From assembly GCF_900109515.1 (NCBI RefSeq), contig NZ_FOBD01000028.1, positions 1-58,203 on the forward strand: DNA of 58,203 nt, read 5' to 3'. Below, one piece after another: positions 33,764 to 41,348 of this stretch. The notes under the pieces were generated by a model. That model saw only the letters and a list, made by a program, of their open reading frames with translations, was not told where the DNA came from and searched no databases. A program made the translations under genes and the position numbers. This stretch comes from Paenibacillus sp. OK003. Its GTDB lineage: Bacteria > Bacillota > Bacilli > Paenibacillales > Paenibacillaceae. Within the stretch, counting starts at the first letter, position 1; each line of letters opens with the position of its first letter.

Positions 33764-35326
33764 TTAACGGGGTAATGCAGCTTCTGTAGCAGGCTTTCGT
33801 TTCCACTCACATAAAACAGAAATCAGACTCTCAATGGTTGCTTCTTCGGCCATCATTGTGACCTTCAAGCCTGCTGCTTCTGCCGTCTTTGCTGTAACAG
33901 GCCCGATACACGCAACTTCAACATTTTTCAATAAAGGCAAGGGGTCCTGCAATCCCATCCGTTTCAGAATGCTCATGAAATTGGTGACGGTGGAAGAACT
34001 CGTGAAGGTCATCGCATGAATGCCGCCCTCTTCAAGCAGCTTCAGCAGTTCATCGTCATCCTCGCCAGCCAGAATGGTTTCATAGATAATTGCCTCGGTG
34101 ACCAGAAGCCCACGCTCCCTCAACTGTTCAGGCAACCAGGAGCGTGCGAGATCTCCATGCGGTAAAAGAACCCTCTGGCCTTGCTTCAGTTCACTTTCAA
34201 AAGCTTCAAGCATACCTTCGGCCTGAAATGGTCCTTGGATGACTTCCGCTACGATACCATACTTACGCAAAGCATCCCCAGTGGAAGGCCCTACCGCCGC
34301 AACTCTCGCTTGATGAATGGAGCGAATATCTTTCCCCTGTTGCTGCAAATGACGGAAGAAGAATTCCACTCCGTTTACACTCGTAAAAAATACCCAGTCA
34401 AACGTATTTAACGCACCAAAGGCCTGTTTGACACTTTCCTGTGCCGACTCCCTTGATGGCATCACGGTCTCAATTACCGGAAATTCGTAAGGCTCGCCGC
34501 CAAGTTCCTCGATCCGGTTGACCAATTCACTAGCCTGACTGCGTGCTCGCGTCACCAAAATGCGTTTGCCAAACAGCGGCAGTGCTTCCGCCCATTTCAA
34601 CTGTTCGCGCTGGTTCACCACTTCACCAACAACAATGACAGCGGGTGGTTGAAAGTTCGCAGCGATCACTTTTGCTTCGATATCTTCAAGCGTGCCTGTA
34701 ATCGTATCCTGCTCTGCTCTTGTGCCCCAGCGAATCAATGCTACCGGTGTTTGCGCCGGGCGTCCGTGACGAATCAACTGTTCGCTGATATAGCCGATTT
34801 TGGAGACGCCCATCATAAATACCAGTGTGCCTGTTGCATTCGTCACTTTATCCCAATGAATACTGCGGTCAAGCTTGTCCGGACTCTCATGCCCCGTAAT
34901 GATGGAAATAGAGGAAGCATAGTCGCGGTGGGTCACAGGTATTCCAGCGTAAGCAGGTACACTTATTGCTGAGGTTACACCAGGTACGATTTCAAAAGGA
35001 ACGTCGTTTTTGCGAAGCAGATCAGCCTCTTCACCTACGCGTCCGAATATCGTCGGGTCTCCCCCTTTAAGCCGGACCACAACCTTGCCTTCCAGTGCGA
35101 GATCAACCAACAGCTGGTTGATTTCTTCCTGCTTCATCGTATGTCGATCCGGCCGTTTACCCACATAGATCTTAACCGCGCCGGGCTTCATTTGTTTGAG
35201 TAATCTCGGACTAGCCAATCGATCATAAACGACAGCATCCGCTCGACCGATCGATTCCCAGCCTTTTACCGTAATCAGCTTGGCGTCCCCTGGACCTGCA
35301 CCAACCAAAAAGACCTTCCCCACCAT
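33764..35326 (-). CDS. cobA-hemD: Fused uroporphyrinogen-III C-methyltransferase / uroporphyrinogen-III synthase
   Basis: Two enzymes in one chain of 520 residues. Residues 1-245 form a SUMT (CobA) methylase with VGAGPGDAKLITVKG, VVRLKGGDPTIFGRVGEE and PGVTSAISVPAYAGIPVTHR. Residues 255-515 form HemD (ILVTRARSQASELVNRIEELGG, WVFFTSVNGVEFFF, FTSSSTVTNF). HemD closes hydroxymethylbilane to uroporphyrinogen III, and the methylase diverts it to precorrin-2 for sirohaem. ATG 35326 follows AGGGGA and sits 4 nt after the hemC stop. B. subtilis has these as separate genes; this fusion is common in Clostridia and Paenibacillus. Confidence 0.94.
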   Translation of the reverse strand: MVGKVFLVGAGPGDAKLITVKGWESIGRADAVVYDRLASPRLLKQMKPGAVKIYVGKRPDRHTMKQEEINQLLVDLALEGKVVVRLKGGDPTIFGRVGEEADLLRKNDVPFEIVPGVTSAISVPAYAGIPVTHRDYASSISIITGHESPDKLDRSIHWDKVTNATGTLVFMMGVSKIGYISEQLIRHGRPAQTPVALIRWGTRAEQDTITGTLEDIEAKVIAANFQPPAVIVVGEVVNQREQLKWAEALPLFGKRILVTRARSQASELVNRIEELGGEPYEFPVIETVMPSRESAQESVKQAFGALNTFDWVFFTSVNGVEFFFRHLQQQGKDIRSIHQARVAAVGPSTGDALRKYGIVAEVIQGPFQAEGMLEAFESELKQGQRVLLPHGDLARSWLPEQLRERGLLVTEAIIYETILAGEDDDELLKLLEEGGIHAMTFTSSSTVTNFMSILKRMGLQDPLPLLKNVEVACIGPVTAKTAEAAGLKVTMMAEEATIESLISVLCEWKRKPATEAALPR

Positions 35327-35330
35327 GTCT

Positions 35331-36287
35331 TCATCCCCTAACTTCTGCCAGTATCTGCTCTGCTCCCCGTTCAATCAATCTCCAAGCCACTTCTTCTCCA
35401 AGACGAACCGGATCTTTGCCCGTCATTGCTTCTTTAAGAATCAGTCCGCCGTCCGGCGTGCCGACCATACCTGTTAATTGTAACGTGTTTTGTCCATTCG
35501 GGGAATCTGCATCTTGCTGCGGCACCCATACGGCATGAGCTCCAATCGGAACCTGACAGCCCCCATTCAATACACTAAGAAAGCGACGTTCAGCCAACAC
35601 AGGAAATGCGGTTTCGGGATGGTTATACAATTGCAACAAGTGGAGCAGCTCCGCATCATCTTCACGGCATTCAATGCCGAGTGCCCCCTGACCTACTGCG
35701 GGAAGACAAGCTTCCTCTGACAAATATTCCGTAATCCGATCCTCCCAGCCCATTCGATACAGACCAGCGGCAGCCAAAATAATGGCGTCCAGACCTTCTG
35801 TTTCCAGCTTGCGCAGACGGGAATCAATGTTGCCACGAAGCGATTCGAGCTGCAAATCCGGACGGTATGCTTTCAATTGACTGGATCGACGCAGACTGCT
35901 CGTCCCCACTCTTGCACCTTCCGGCAATTGATCCAAAGTGAGTCCACCATTCGAAATCAGTGCGTCACGAGGATCCGCACGGCGCGGAACAGCACCGTTC
36001 GTCAACCCTTCTGGCAACTCGGAAGGCATATCCTTCATACTATGAACAGCCATATCAATTGTACGATCCATCATCGCCTGTTCAATCTCTTTGACAAACA
36101 GTCCTTTGCCTCCGACTTTGGACAGGGTTACATCGAGAATCAAATCTCCTTTTGTAACAATTTTATGTACTTCAAAATCAAAAGCTAATCCTTCCCGCTC
36201 ACAAATATCACGTAAATCTTGAATTACATGGCCTGTCTGGGTCAAAGCAAGTGCGCTTTGTCTGCTTCCCACTTTAATTGTCCGCAT
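35331..36287 (-). CDS. hemC: Hydroxymethylbilane synthase (porphobilinogen deaminase)
   Basis: Polymerises four porphobilinogens to hydroxymethylbilane. In 318 residues, GSRQSALALTQTG, HSMKDMPSELPEGL and the dipyrromethane-cofactor cysteine in NGGCQVPIGAHA are visible. AGGAGG precedes the ATG by 10 nt. The start lies 2 nt after the preceding stop and the end 4 nt before the fused cobA-hemD, so this is tight operon packing. Confidence 0.97.
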   Translation of the reverse strand: MRTIKVGSRQSALALTQTGHVIQDLRDICEREGLAFDFEVHKIVTKGDLILDVTLSKVGGKGLFVKEIEQAMMDRTIDMAVHSMKDMPSELPEGLTNGAVPRRADPRDALISNGGLTLDQLPEGARVGTSSLRRSSQLKAYRPDLQLESLRGNIDSRLRKLETEGLDAIILAAAGLYRMGWEDRITEYLSEEACLPAVGQGALGIECREDDAELLHLLQLYNHPETAFPVLAERRFLSVLNGGCQVPIGAHAVWVPQQDADSPNGQNTLQLTGMVGTPDGGLILKEAMTGKDPVRLGEEVAWRLIERGAEQILAEVRG

Positions 36288-36289
36288 GT

Positions 36290-36940
36290 CTACACGTCCT
36301 CCTGATTATGGGATATCCAGTCCCCAATTTGTTCTTCGGTCCACCACTCAAACTGACCTGCACGGATCTTTTCCAGTACATTTATTTCGGTTAAACGACG
36401 GAGTAATTTAGCTCTGACACCTGGAGAAGATACACGTGCCTTTACTTCCATCCTCATCTGATACAAAAATTCAATATATGTCTCGTACTCATCTCCGAAT
36501 TGCTGTTCCAAGGTGTCACGAATTTCTGCTGCGGCCACCGGCCCTGCTCCAGCGGTCGATATCGCAATGCTCAGTCTGCCACGCCTGACCACACTTGGTG
36601 TAATAAAAGTGCTTCGCTCAGAAGATATGGCGTCATTAACCAGTATACCCGCATCTTCAGCTTCTTGGACAACCGCTGTGTTCACTTCACTATGGTCCGT
36701 TGCTGCATATACGAGAAAGGCCCCCCGCAAATCTCCATTGCGGTAGGACCGGGCCAGCCATTGAATTCGGGAATCATGATGCAATTGTTGTAACGTTGGC
36801 GTCACTTCCGGACTAATTACCTTGATTTGCGCTTCTGCATGAAGCAAACCTTTTATTTTACGTTCAGCGACACGTCCGCCTCCAACCACGCAGCAGGATT
36901 TCCCTGATATATCCACAAATATTGGCGTGTACCGTTCCAT
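36290..36940 (-). CDS. Precorrin-2 dehydrogenase / sirohydrochlorin ferrochelatase-type protein
   Basis: A 216-residue member of the Met8/CysG N-terminal family that oxidises precorrin-2 to sirohydrochlorin with NAD. Seen are the Rossmann motif CCVVGGGRVAERKIKGLL, the VNDAISSERSTFITPSVVRRG region, and the family SIAISTAGAGPVAAAEIRDTLEQ helix. B. subtilis YlnF/SirC is the likely counterpart. ATG 36940 starts 4 nt after the hemX stop with GGGAGAG upstream; the frame to 37006 overlaps hemX and is rejected. With the fused methylase it forms the sirohaem branch inside the haem operon. Confidence 0.88.
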   Translation of the reverse strand: MERYTPIFVDISGKSCCVVGGGRVAERKIKGLLHAEAQIKVISPEVTPTLQQLHHDSRIQWLARSYRNGDLRGAFLVYAATDHSEVNTAVVQEAEDAGILVNDAISSERSTFITPSVVRRGRLSIAISTAGAGPVAAAEIRDTLEQQFGDEYETYIEFLYQMRMEVKARVSSPGVRAKLLRRLTEINVLEKIRAGQFEWWTEEQIGDWISHNQEDV

Positions 36941-36944
36941 CCCT

Positions 36945-37781
36945 TCACTCTCCCGTCCAACGATGAAACGCTGAATACGCATTGGATAAAAAACTGATAA
37001 TGACAAAGCCGTATCCGATCAGCGTCCATCTCGCCATAATAACTGTGGAGAACTGTTTTCTTCTCTTGAAAACGAAGTATCCCACATAGATCGCGATGGC
37101 AAGCCCCGTGGCAATAACCTTGAGATCCAAGAGCAGGCTCCAGCGCGTTTCGGCCACAATGGACAATACGGCAAGCATGATAGAAACACCAAGGAGAGGT
37201 GTGCCAATCAGTGTAGCCCCATCCATATATTTGCCGATCACTTCAAGACTCGGCAGTCGACGTACAGTATCATTCCATTTCTTATTCTTCAGCTTGCGGT
37301 GCAAAAACAGATATAACATGGCAAATACAGCACCTACTGTTAGAGCCGCGAAACCTAGATTGGCCAAGGTGATATGCATAATAAGCAATCCATGCACTGT
37401 CTGCCAGTTATGCAGAGATATCTCACCTGCTGTAAACCACAACCGGTTCAACACTGTAACCGAGAAACCAACCACGTTCAGCAACAAAATGACAAATTCG
37501 GAACGCTGAATCCGAGTCATCACCAGAGACACTAGCACGATGCTAAATGAAAATATAAATAAAAAATCAAACGTGGTGTAGATTGGGAAATGCCCTTCAG
37601 TTAACATACGCAAAATGACATGGAACACCTGAAGCACCCACACAACAACAAGAAACCCTGTGCCTGTCCGCTTCGCCCCCGCATTGCGTCGAATGCAGTC
37701 CGAGAAATAGAACAGTAGGCTCAGGGCATACATATAGATTAAAGCTTCATAGATTTGTTCAGCTAGGGTCAAGCTGCTCAC
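36945..37781 (-). CDS. hemX: HemX, CcsA-family integral membrane protein
   Basis: A polytopic membrane protein (278 residues, about eight hydrophobic segments) of the cytochrome c assembly CcsA/ResC family. It carries histidines in HGLLIMHITLANLGFAAL, as expected for haem-binding relatives. In B. subtilis HemX lowers HemA abundance. It is positioned directly after hemA with a 5-bp gap. The GTG at 37781 has almost no spacing from GGCGGG; the TTG at 37772, three codons on, is better spaced, so the start is uncertain. Confidence 0.88.
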   Translation of the reverse strand: MSSLTLAEQIYEALIYMYALSLLFYFSDCIRRNAGAKRTGTGFLVVVWVLQVFHVILRMLTEGHFPIYTTFDFLFIFSFSIVLVSLVMTRIQRSEFVILLLNVVGFSVTVLNRLWFTAGEISLHNWQTVHGLLIMHITLANLGFAALTVGAVFAMLYLFLHRKLKNKKWNDTVRRLPSLEVIGKYMDGATLIGTPLLGVSIMLAVLSIVAETRWSLLLDLKVIATGLAIAIYVGYFVFKRRKQFSTVIMARWTLIGYGFVIISFLSNAYSAFHRWTGE

Positions 37782-37786
37782 CCGCC

Positions 37787-39175
37787 TTATACGCCTGCCG
37801 GAGCATAAGCCGGCACGGGGTCTTGCCGGGAATCGTTAAGATGAACGGCATCCGGTTTGCGCAGAGCCGTGGCATCGCTCTGATTTACTTTCTCAGCGGC
37901 CCCCTCTACTGCATCCTCCAGAGCAAAGATCTGAGTAAACATGCGCAGTGCTTCATCACCGTGCTTGGTGCCAGCCATTTCCTTAATCCGGTTAATCGGA
38001 TCTGTCGTCATTTGATTCACGATGCTTTTGGTCAGACGACGGATAACTTTACGCTGATGTTCATCCAGTTCAGGCAATTTATTAAACAGACTATCCATCG
38101 TTTCTTCATGTATGGAAGCGCCTTTCTCCTGCAATGCCCGAATAACAGGGCGAACGCCCAACGTTTTGAGCCATTGATAATAATTTTCCATCTCAAGCTC
38201 AATCATTTTCTCGATCTTGGCAGCTTCTACCTTACGCATCTCCAAATTGCTCTCCACGATTCCTTCCAAATCATCAATATCATAAAGGAATACATTGGAT
38301 AACTCACCAATCGCCGGATCGATATCTCGAGGAACAGCAATATCAATCAGGAACAGTGGACGCGATTGACGACGTTTCATGCTCTCCCGAACAACAGTGG
38401 CATCCAGTACATATCTTTCGGCCCCTGTCGAACTGATGACAATATCAACCTCGTTCAGCCGCTCCAGCGCCTGTTCCATCGTACAAGGTGTCCCCCGAAA
38501 CTTCGCTGCCAATTCCTCAGCTCGCGCAAGTGTCCGATTCGCCACAATGACTTCGGAGGCTCCGTTGGTATACAGATGTTTTACCGTAAGTTCACTCATT
38601 TTGCCAGCACCCAGAATCAGCACCTTCTTATCCGTAAACATACCAAAAATACGCTTGCCTAGTTCAACAGCAGCATAACTTACAGATACCGCACTCTCTC
38701 CGATCGAGGTCTCTGAATGTGCTCGTTTGCCCAATGTAACAGCCTGTTTGAACAGCATGTTAAACCAGGTCCCCGTAGCTTTCTCTTCCTGCGCTTTGAA
38801 AAAAGCCTGTTTCACCTGTCCAAGAATTTGAGTCTCGCCAATAACCATGGAGTCCAGTCCACAAATGACACGGAACAAATGGCGCATAGCTTGATCATCT
38901 TCATATATATATAAGTGTTGCGTAAATTCTTCCCGTGGAACATTAAACCATTGTTCCATGAACGTCCGAATAAAATAACCACACATGTGAAGACGGTCTA
39001 CCACAACATACAACTCGGTACGGTTACATGTGGCTACGATTACACCTTCCAATACACTCTTGGTCAGCTTGAGCTGCTGCAGCGCTTCAGACAAGTCCTT
39101 TTCTGCAAATGTGAATCGTTCCCTAACCTCTACAGGCGCCGTGCGATAATTCAAACCAACGACAACGATGTGCAT
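37787..39175 (-). CDS. hemA: Glutamyl-tRNA reductase
   Basis: Reduces glutamyl-tRNA to glutamate-1-semialdehyde, the committed step of the C5 haem pathway. In 462 residues the catalytic cysteine is in VIVATCNRTELYVVV (near residue 50), the NADPH-binding motif is VLILGAGKMSELTVKHL, and the C-terminal dimerisation helix spans about 320-420. AGGCAGGTG precedes the ATG. It is the first gene of the operon hemA-hemX-(dehydrogenase)-hemC-cobA/hemD-hemB-hemL-rluA type. Confidence 0.97.
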   Translation of the reverse strand: MHIVVVGLNYRTAPVEVRERFTFAEKDLSEALQQLKLTKSVLEGVIVATCNRTELYVVVDRLHMCGYFIRTFMEQWFNVPREEFTQHLYIYEDDQAMRHLFRVICGLDSMVIGETQILGQVKQAFFKAQEEKATGTWFNMLFKQAVTLGKRAHSETSIGESAVSVSYAAVELGKRIFGMFTDKKVLILGAGKMSELTVKHLYTNGASEVIVANRTLARAEELAAKFRGTPCTMEQALERLNEVDIVISSTGAERYVLDATVVRESMKRRQSRPLFLIDIAVPRDIDPAIGELSNVFLYDIDDLEGIVESNLEMRKVEAAKIEKMIELEMENYYQWLKTLGVRPVIRALQEKGASIHEETMDSLFNKLPELDEHQRKVIRRLTKSIVNQMTTDPINRIKEMAGTKHGDEALRMFTQIFALEDAVEGAAEKVNQSDATALRKPDAVHLNDSRQDPVPAYAPAGV

Positions 39176-39253
39176 TGCAAGTTCACCTGCCTAATAAATT
39201 TCCAATCAAAGTGTTTTCTACATATGTTCATCCATTTATGATTGACATGGTTA

Positions 39254-39259
39254 ATTATA
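39254..39259 (-). promoter_or_regulatory. Candidate hemA promoter (extended -10)
   Basis: On the minus strand TGATATAAT gives a perfect TATAAT at 39254-39259 with an upstream TG, about 75 bp before the hemA ATG. The -35 region (CGGGTC) is weak, so this would rely on the extended -10. The rest of 39260-39425 is A/T-rich with no gene and no other clear signal. Confidence 0.45.
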
Positions 39260-39425
39260 TCACACATCCATACTATGACCCGGCCATTTTTATGAAATGT
39301 TTATGAAATCCCCATGTAAATCATCTTATGCATTGTCATTTATTGTAGTGTCTCACCAATCTTCACCGTTATGCGTTAAATACTTGTTTTAATGATAAAG
39401 ATTCATGAAAATTCCATATAAAACA

Positions 39426-39453
39426 AATAGCCATGGATGACTCCATGACTATT
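39426..39453 (-). terminator. Intrinsic terminator downstream of the engB-hypothetical unit
   Basis: On the minus strand AATAGTCATGGA, loop GTCA, TCCATGGCTATT form a 12-bp stem with one G-U pair, followed by TGTTTTATAT. It lies about 225 bp past the stop of the unassigned gene; 39454-39678 holds no gene that I can support. Confidence 0.6.
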
Positions 39454-39678
39454 CAGGTTTGGAATCCTATTCGTTCCATCCCGATATGTGAACAGAGATT
39501 AAAAATAACATCTAATCAAACGGAATGCAACCTCTTTTAGGAAGATCAAAAAACAAAAGATTCCGTGCCCATCAAGCTCCCAAAATTAAGAAATCCCCTT
39601 TCGCTTCTGCCTGGAATGTGCCAGATCAGAGCATTAGGGGATGGTTAGTTAGATACTTGTATAATTCACTCTTTTGGG

Positions 39679-40269
39679 TCAGTAGGCTTCAAGCTCAAAC
39701 AGCCGTTTCTGGTGGCGCACAAGCTTTTCATCAATCTGCTGGAGTTGATCAGAAGTAGAAGCATCCATTCTTGTATCGAGTAACGAATCAACCTCGGCGT
39801 ATAACCGGTTTATCTCGCGTTCAATATCTCGAGCCTGGAACACACGCTGCAATTCAAGCAACGTATTTTTGTATTCGTAGATGACACGGGTATTCTCGCC
39901 GGTCTGCTCCACAATTTTACGGACAACGCCCTGAGTATAAACATACGTCATGGTGAACTCCTCATAAATGCGATGAACAACGCCATCACCCTTAAAGGTC
40001 ATAAAGAGCTTCCGGACTACGTTCGTCAGATAATGGTTTACCAGGCGGCAAGATAACTCACAGATGTAAAACCCTTCCCTACGGTCAAAAGGGAAATGAA
40101 CTTCTTCTCCACTCACATCCACGAGTACAATTTCCTGGCAGCCATTCTCCATCACCTTCACACGTTGATGAATCCGGCCATCTTCTGTCATGCGCAAAAA
40201 CTGATGCATCTGGGGTTCTGACAATTTCAAAGTCGCTTTAACATACTCTGTGGCTAATCGCTGAGCCAT
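39679..40269 (-). CDS. Unassigned protein downstream of engB
   Basis: I do not recognise this 196-residue protein. It has no signal peptide or membrane segment. The first 120 residues look like a mixed alpha/beta domain, with a buried GFYICELSCRLVNHYLTNVVRKLF segment at about 75-98 (quoted in part: GFYICELSCRLVNHYL). The last 75 residues are highly charged and probably coiled coil (TLLELQRVFQARDIEREINRL). A convincing GAGGAG sits 6 nt before ATG 40269, and codon use matches the neighbours, so it is a real gene. The frame to 40383 is an unsupported extension. It lies 269 bp after engB and ends before a terminator. No function is proposed. Confidence 0.8.
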   Translation of the reverse strand: MAQRLATEYVKATLKLSEPQMHQFLRMTEDGRIHQRVKVMENGCQEIVLVDVSGEEVHFPFDRREGFYICELSCRLVNHYLTNVVRKLFMTFKGDGVVHRIYEEFTMTYVYTQGVVRKIVEQTGENTRVIYEYKNTLLELQRVFQARDIEREINRLYAEVDSLLDTRMDASTSDQLQQIDEKLVRHQKRLFELEAY

Positions 40270-40538
40270 AAAAATCTCCTCAATTCTTTCCCGATTGTTT
40301 TGTCTTCCTGCACATGCGGCAGTGATCTCAAAATTCTTCAGGTCGGCAAGGCAGCTACTTTGGTACTGTTGGCACAAATGCACCTACACTCATTATACAC
40401 TACCGTATAGCTATTTCACCCCAAAATAAAACAATGAATTTTCACGAAAAACCATAAAATATGGATTAAACCTTGATCTCATCAAAGATTCACCCCAGTT
40501 GCTCGCTTTCCTGCATCAACGTGTGGCGTAATCCCCGG

Positions 40539-41192
40539 TTATCCGTTAATTTCGTGGTCTTCGTGATTTTCCTCAGCCTGTGGCTCTTCTTCCGCTGAAG
40601 CTTGACCGATTCCGGCAAAGCGGGTGATGATCTCCCATAATTCTTCTTTCCCTAAACCTTCTTCTGATGAAAACGGTACAAACAGATCACCAGGGCGAAG
40701 ATCCAAAGCTTCCTTGATGACTTTAATATGTTTGGCTCTACGCGTTTTTGGAATCTTGTCCATCTTCGTCGCTACCACAACCAAAGGTAAACCATGATGG
40801 CGAAGCCATTCATTCATCATCATGTCATCCTTGGACGGTTCATGTCTCATATCCACCATTTGCATGACCAGTTTCAATTCCTCGCGTCCCAACAAGTACT
40901 TCTCCATCATTTTGCCCCAGGCAAAGCGTTGCTCTTTGGAAACTTTAGCGTAGCCATATCCCGGGAAATCGACGAAGTAGAGATCCTGATTGATCTTATA
41001 ATAGTTCAGTTGCTGTGTCTTACCAGGGGTAGAACTTGTCCGTGCCAAGTTTTTGCGATTAATCAAACGGTTGATTAAAGATGACTTCCCTACATTGGAT
41101 CGTCCCGCCAAGGCAATCTCGGGCAGGCCGTCCTCGGGGTATTGTTCAGGCCGAACGGCACTGATAATAAATTCGGATTGATTTACTTTCAT
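40539..41192 (-). CDS. engB: Ribosome biogenesis GTP-binding protein EngB (YsxC/YihA)
   Basis: An essential small GTPase of 50S assembly. In 217 residues the P-loop is GRSNVGKSSLINRL, the switch DFPGYGYAKV, and the specificity motif TKMDKIP. The C-terminus has an extra acidic tail of about 20 residues (EEEPQAEENHEDHE), somewhat longer than B. subtilis YsxC. It lies next to lonA as in B. subtilis but behind a lonA terminator. Confidence 0.96.
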   Translation of the reverse strand: MKVNQSEFIISAVRPEQYPEDGLPEIALAGRSNVGKSSLINRLINRKNLARTSSTPGKTQQLNYYKINQDLYFVDFPGYGYAKVSKEQRFAWGKMMEKYLLGREELKLVMQMVDMRHEPSKDDMMMNEWLRHHGLPLVVVATKMDKIPKTRRAKHIKVIKEALDLRPGDLFVPFSSEEGLGKEELWEIITRFAGIGQASAEEEPQAEENHEDHEING

Positions 41193-41274
41193 AATGTATC
41201 TGTCCTCTCTTGAACTCCTGTGCTCTTACTTAGAGCTGTTGTTGGTATTATGCCATGGATTGTTCTATCATACC

Positions 41275-41319
41275 AAAAAAACCGTTCCAGCGGACGCCAA
41301 AGCTTCCGCAGAACGGTTT
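41275..41319 (-). terminator. Intrinsic terminator downstream of lonA
   Basis: On the minus strand AAACCGTTCtGCGGA, loop, TCCGCtGGAACGGTTTTTTTG: a long near-perfect stem with a run of T. It insulates engB from lonA. Confidence 0.88.
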
Positions 41320-41348
41320 ACTCTTCATACGATCCCTCGTTAAACGGA

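Noticed and set aside
39525..39758. 77-codon plus-strand frame overlapping the end of the unassigned gene
   Set aside because: It has no good ribosome site and its second half is antisense to a better-supported gene.
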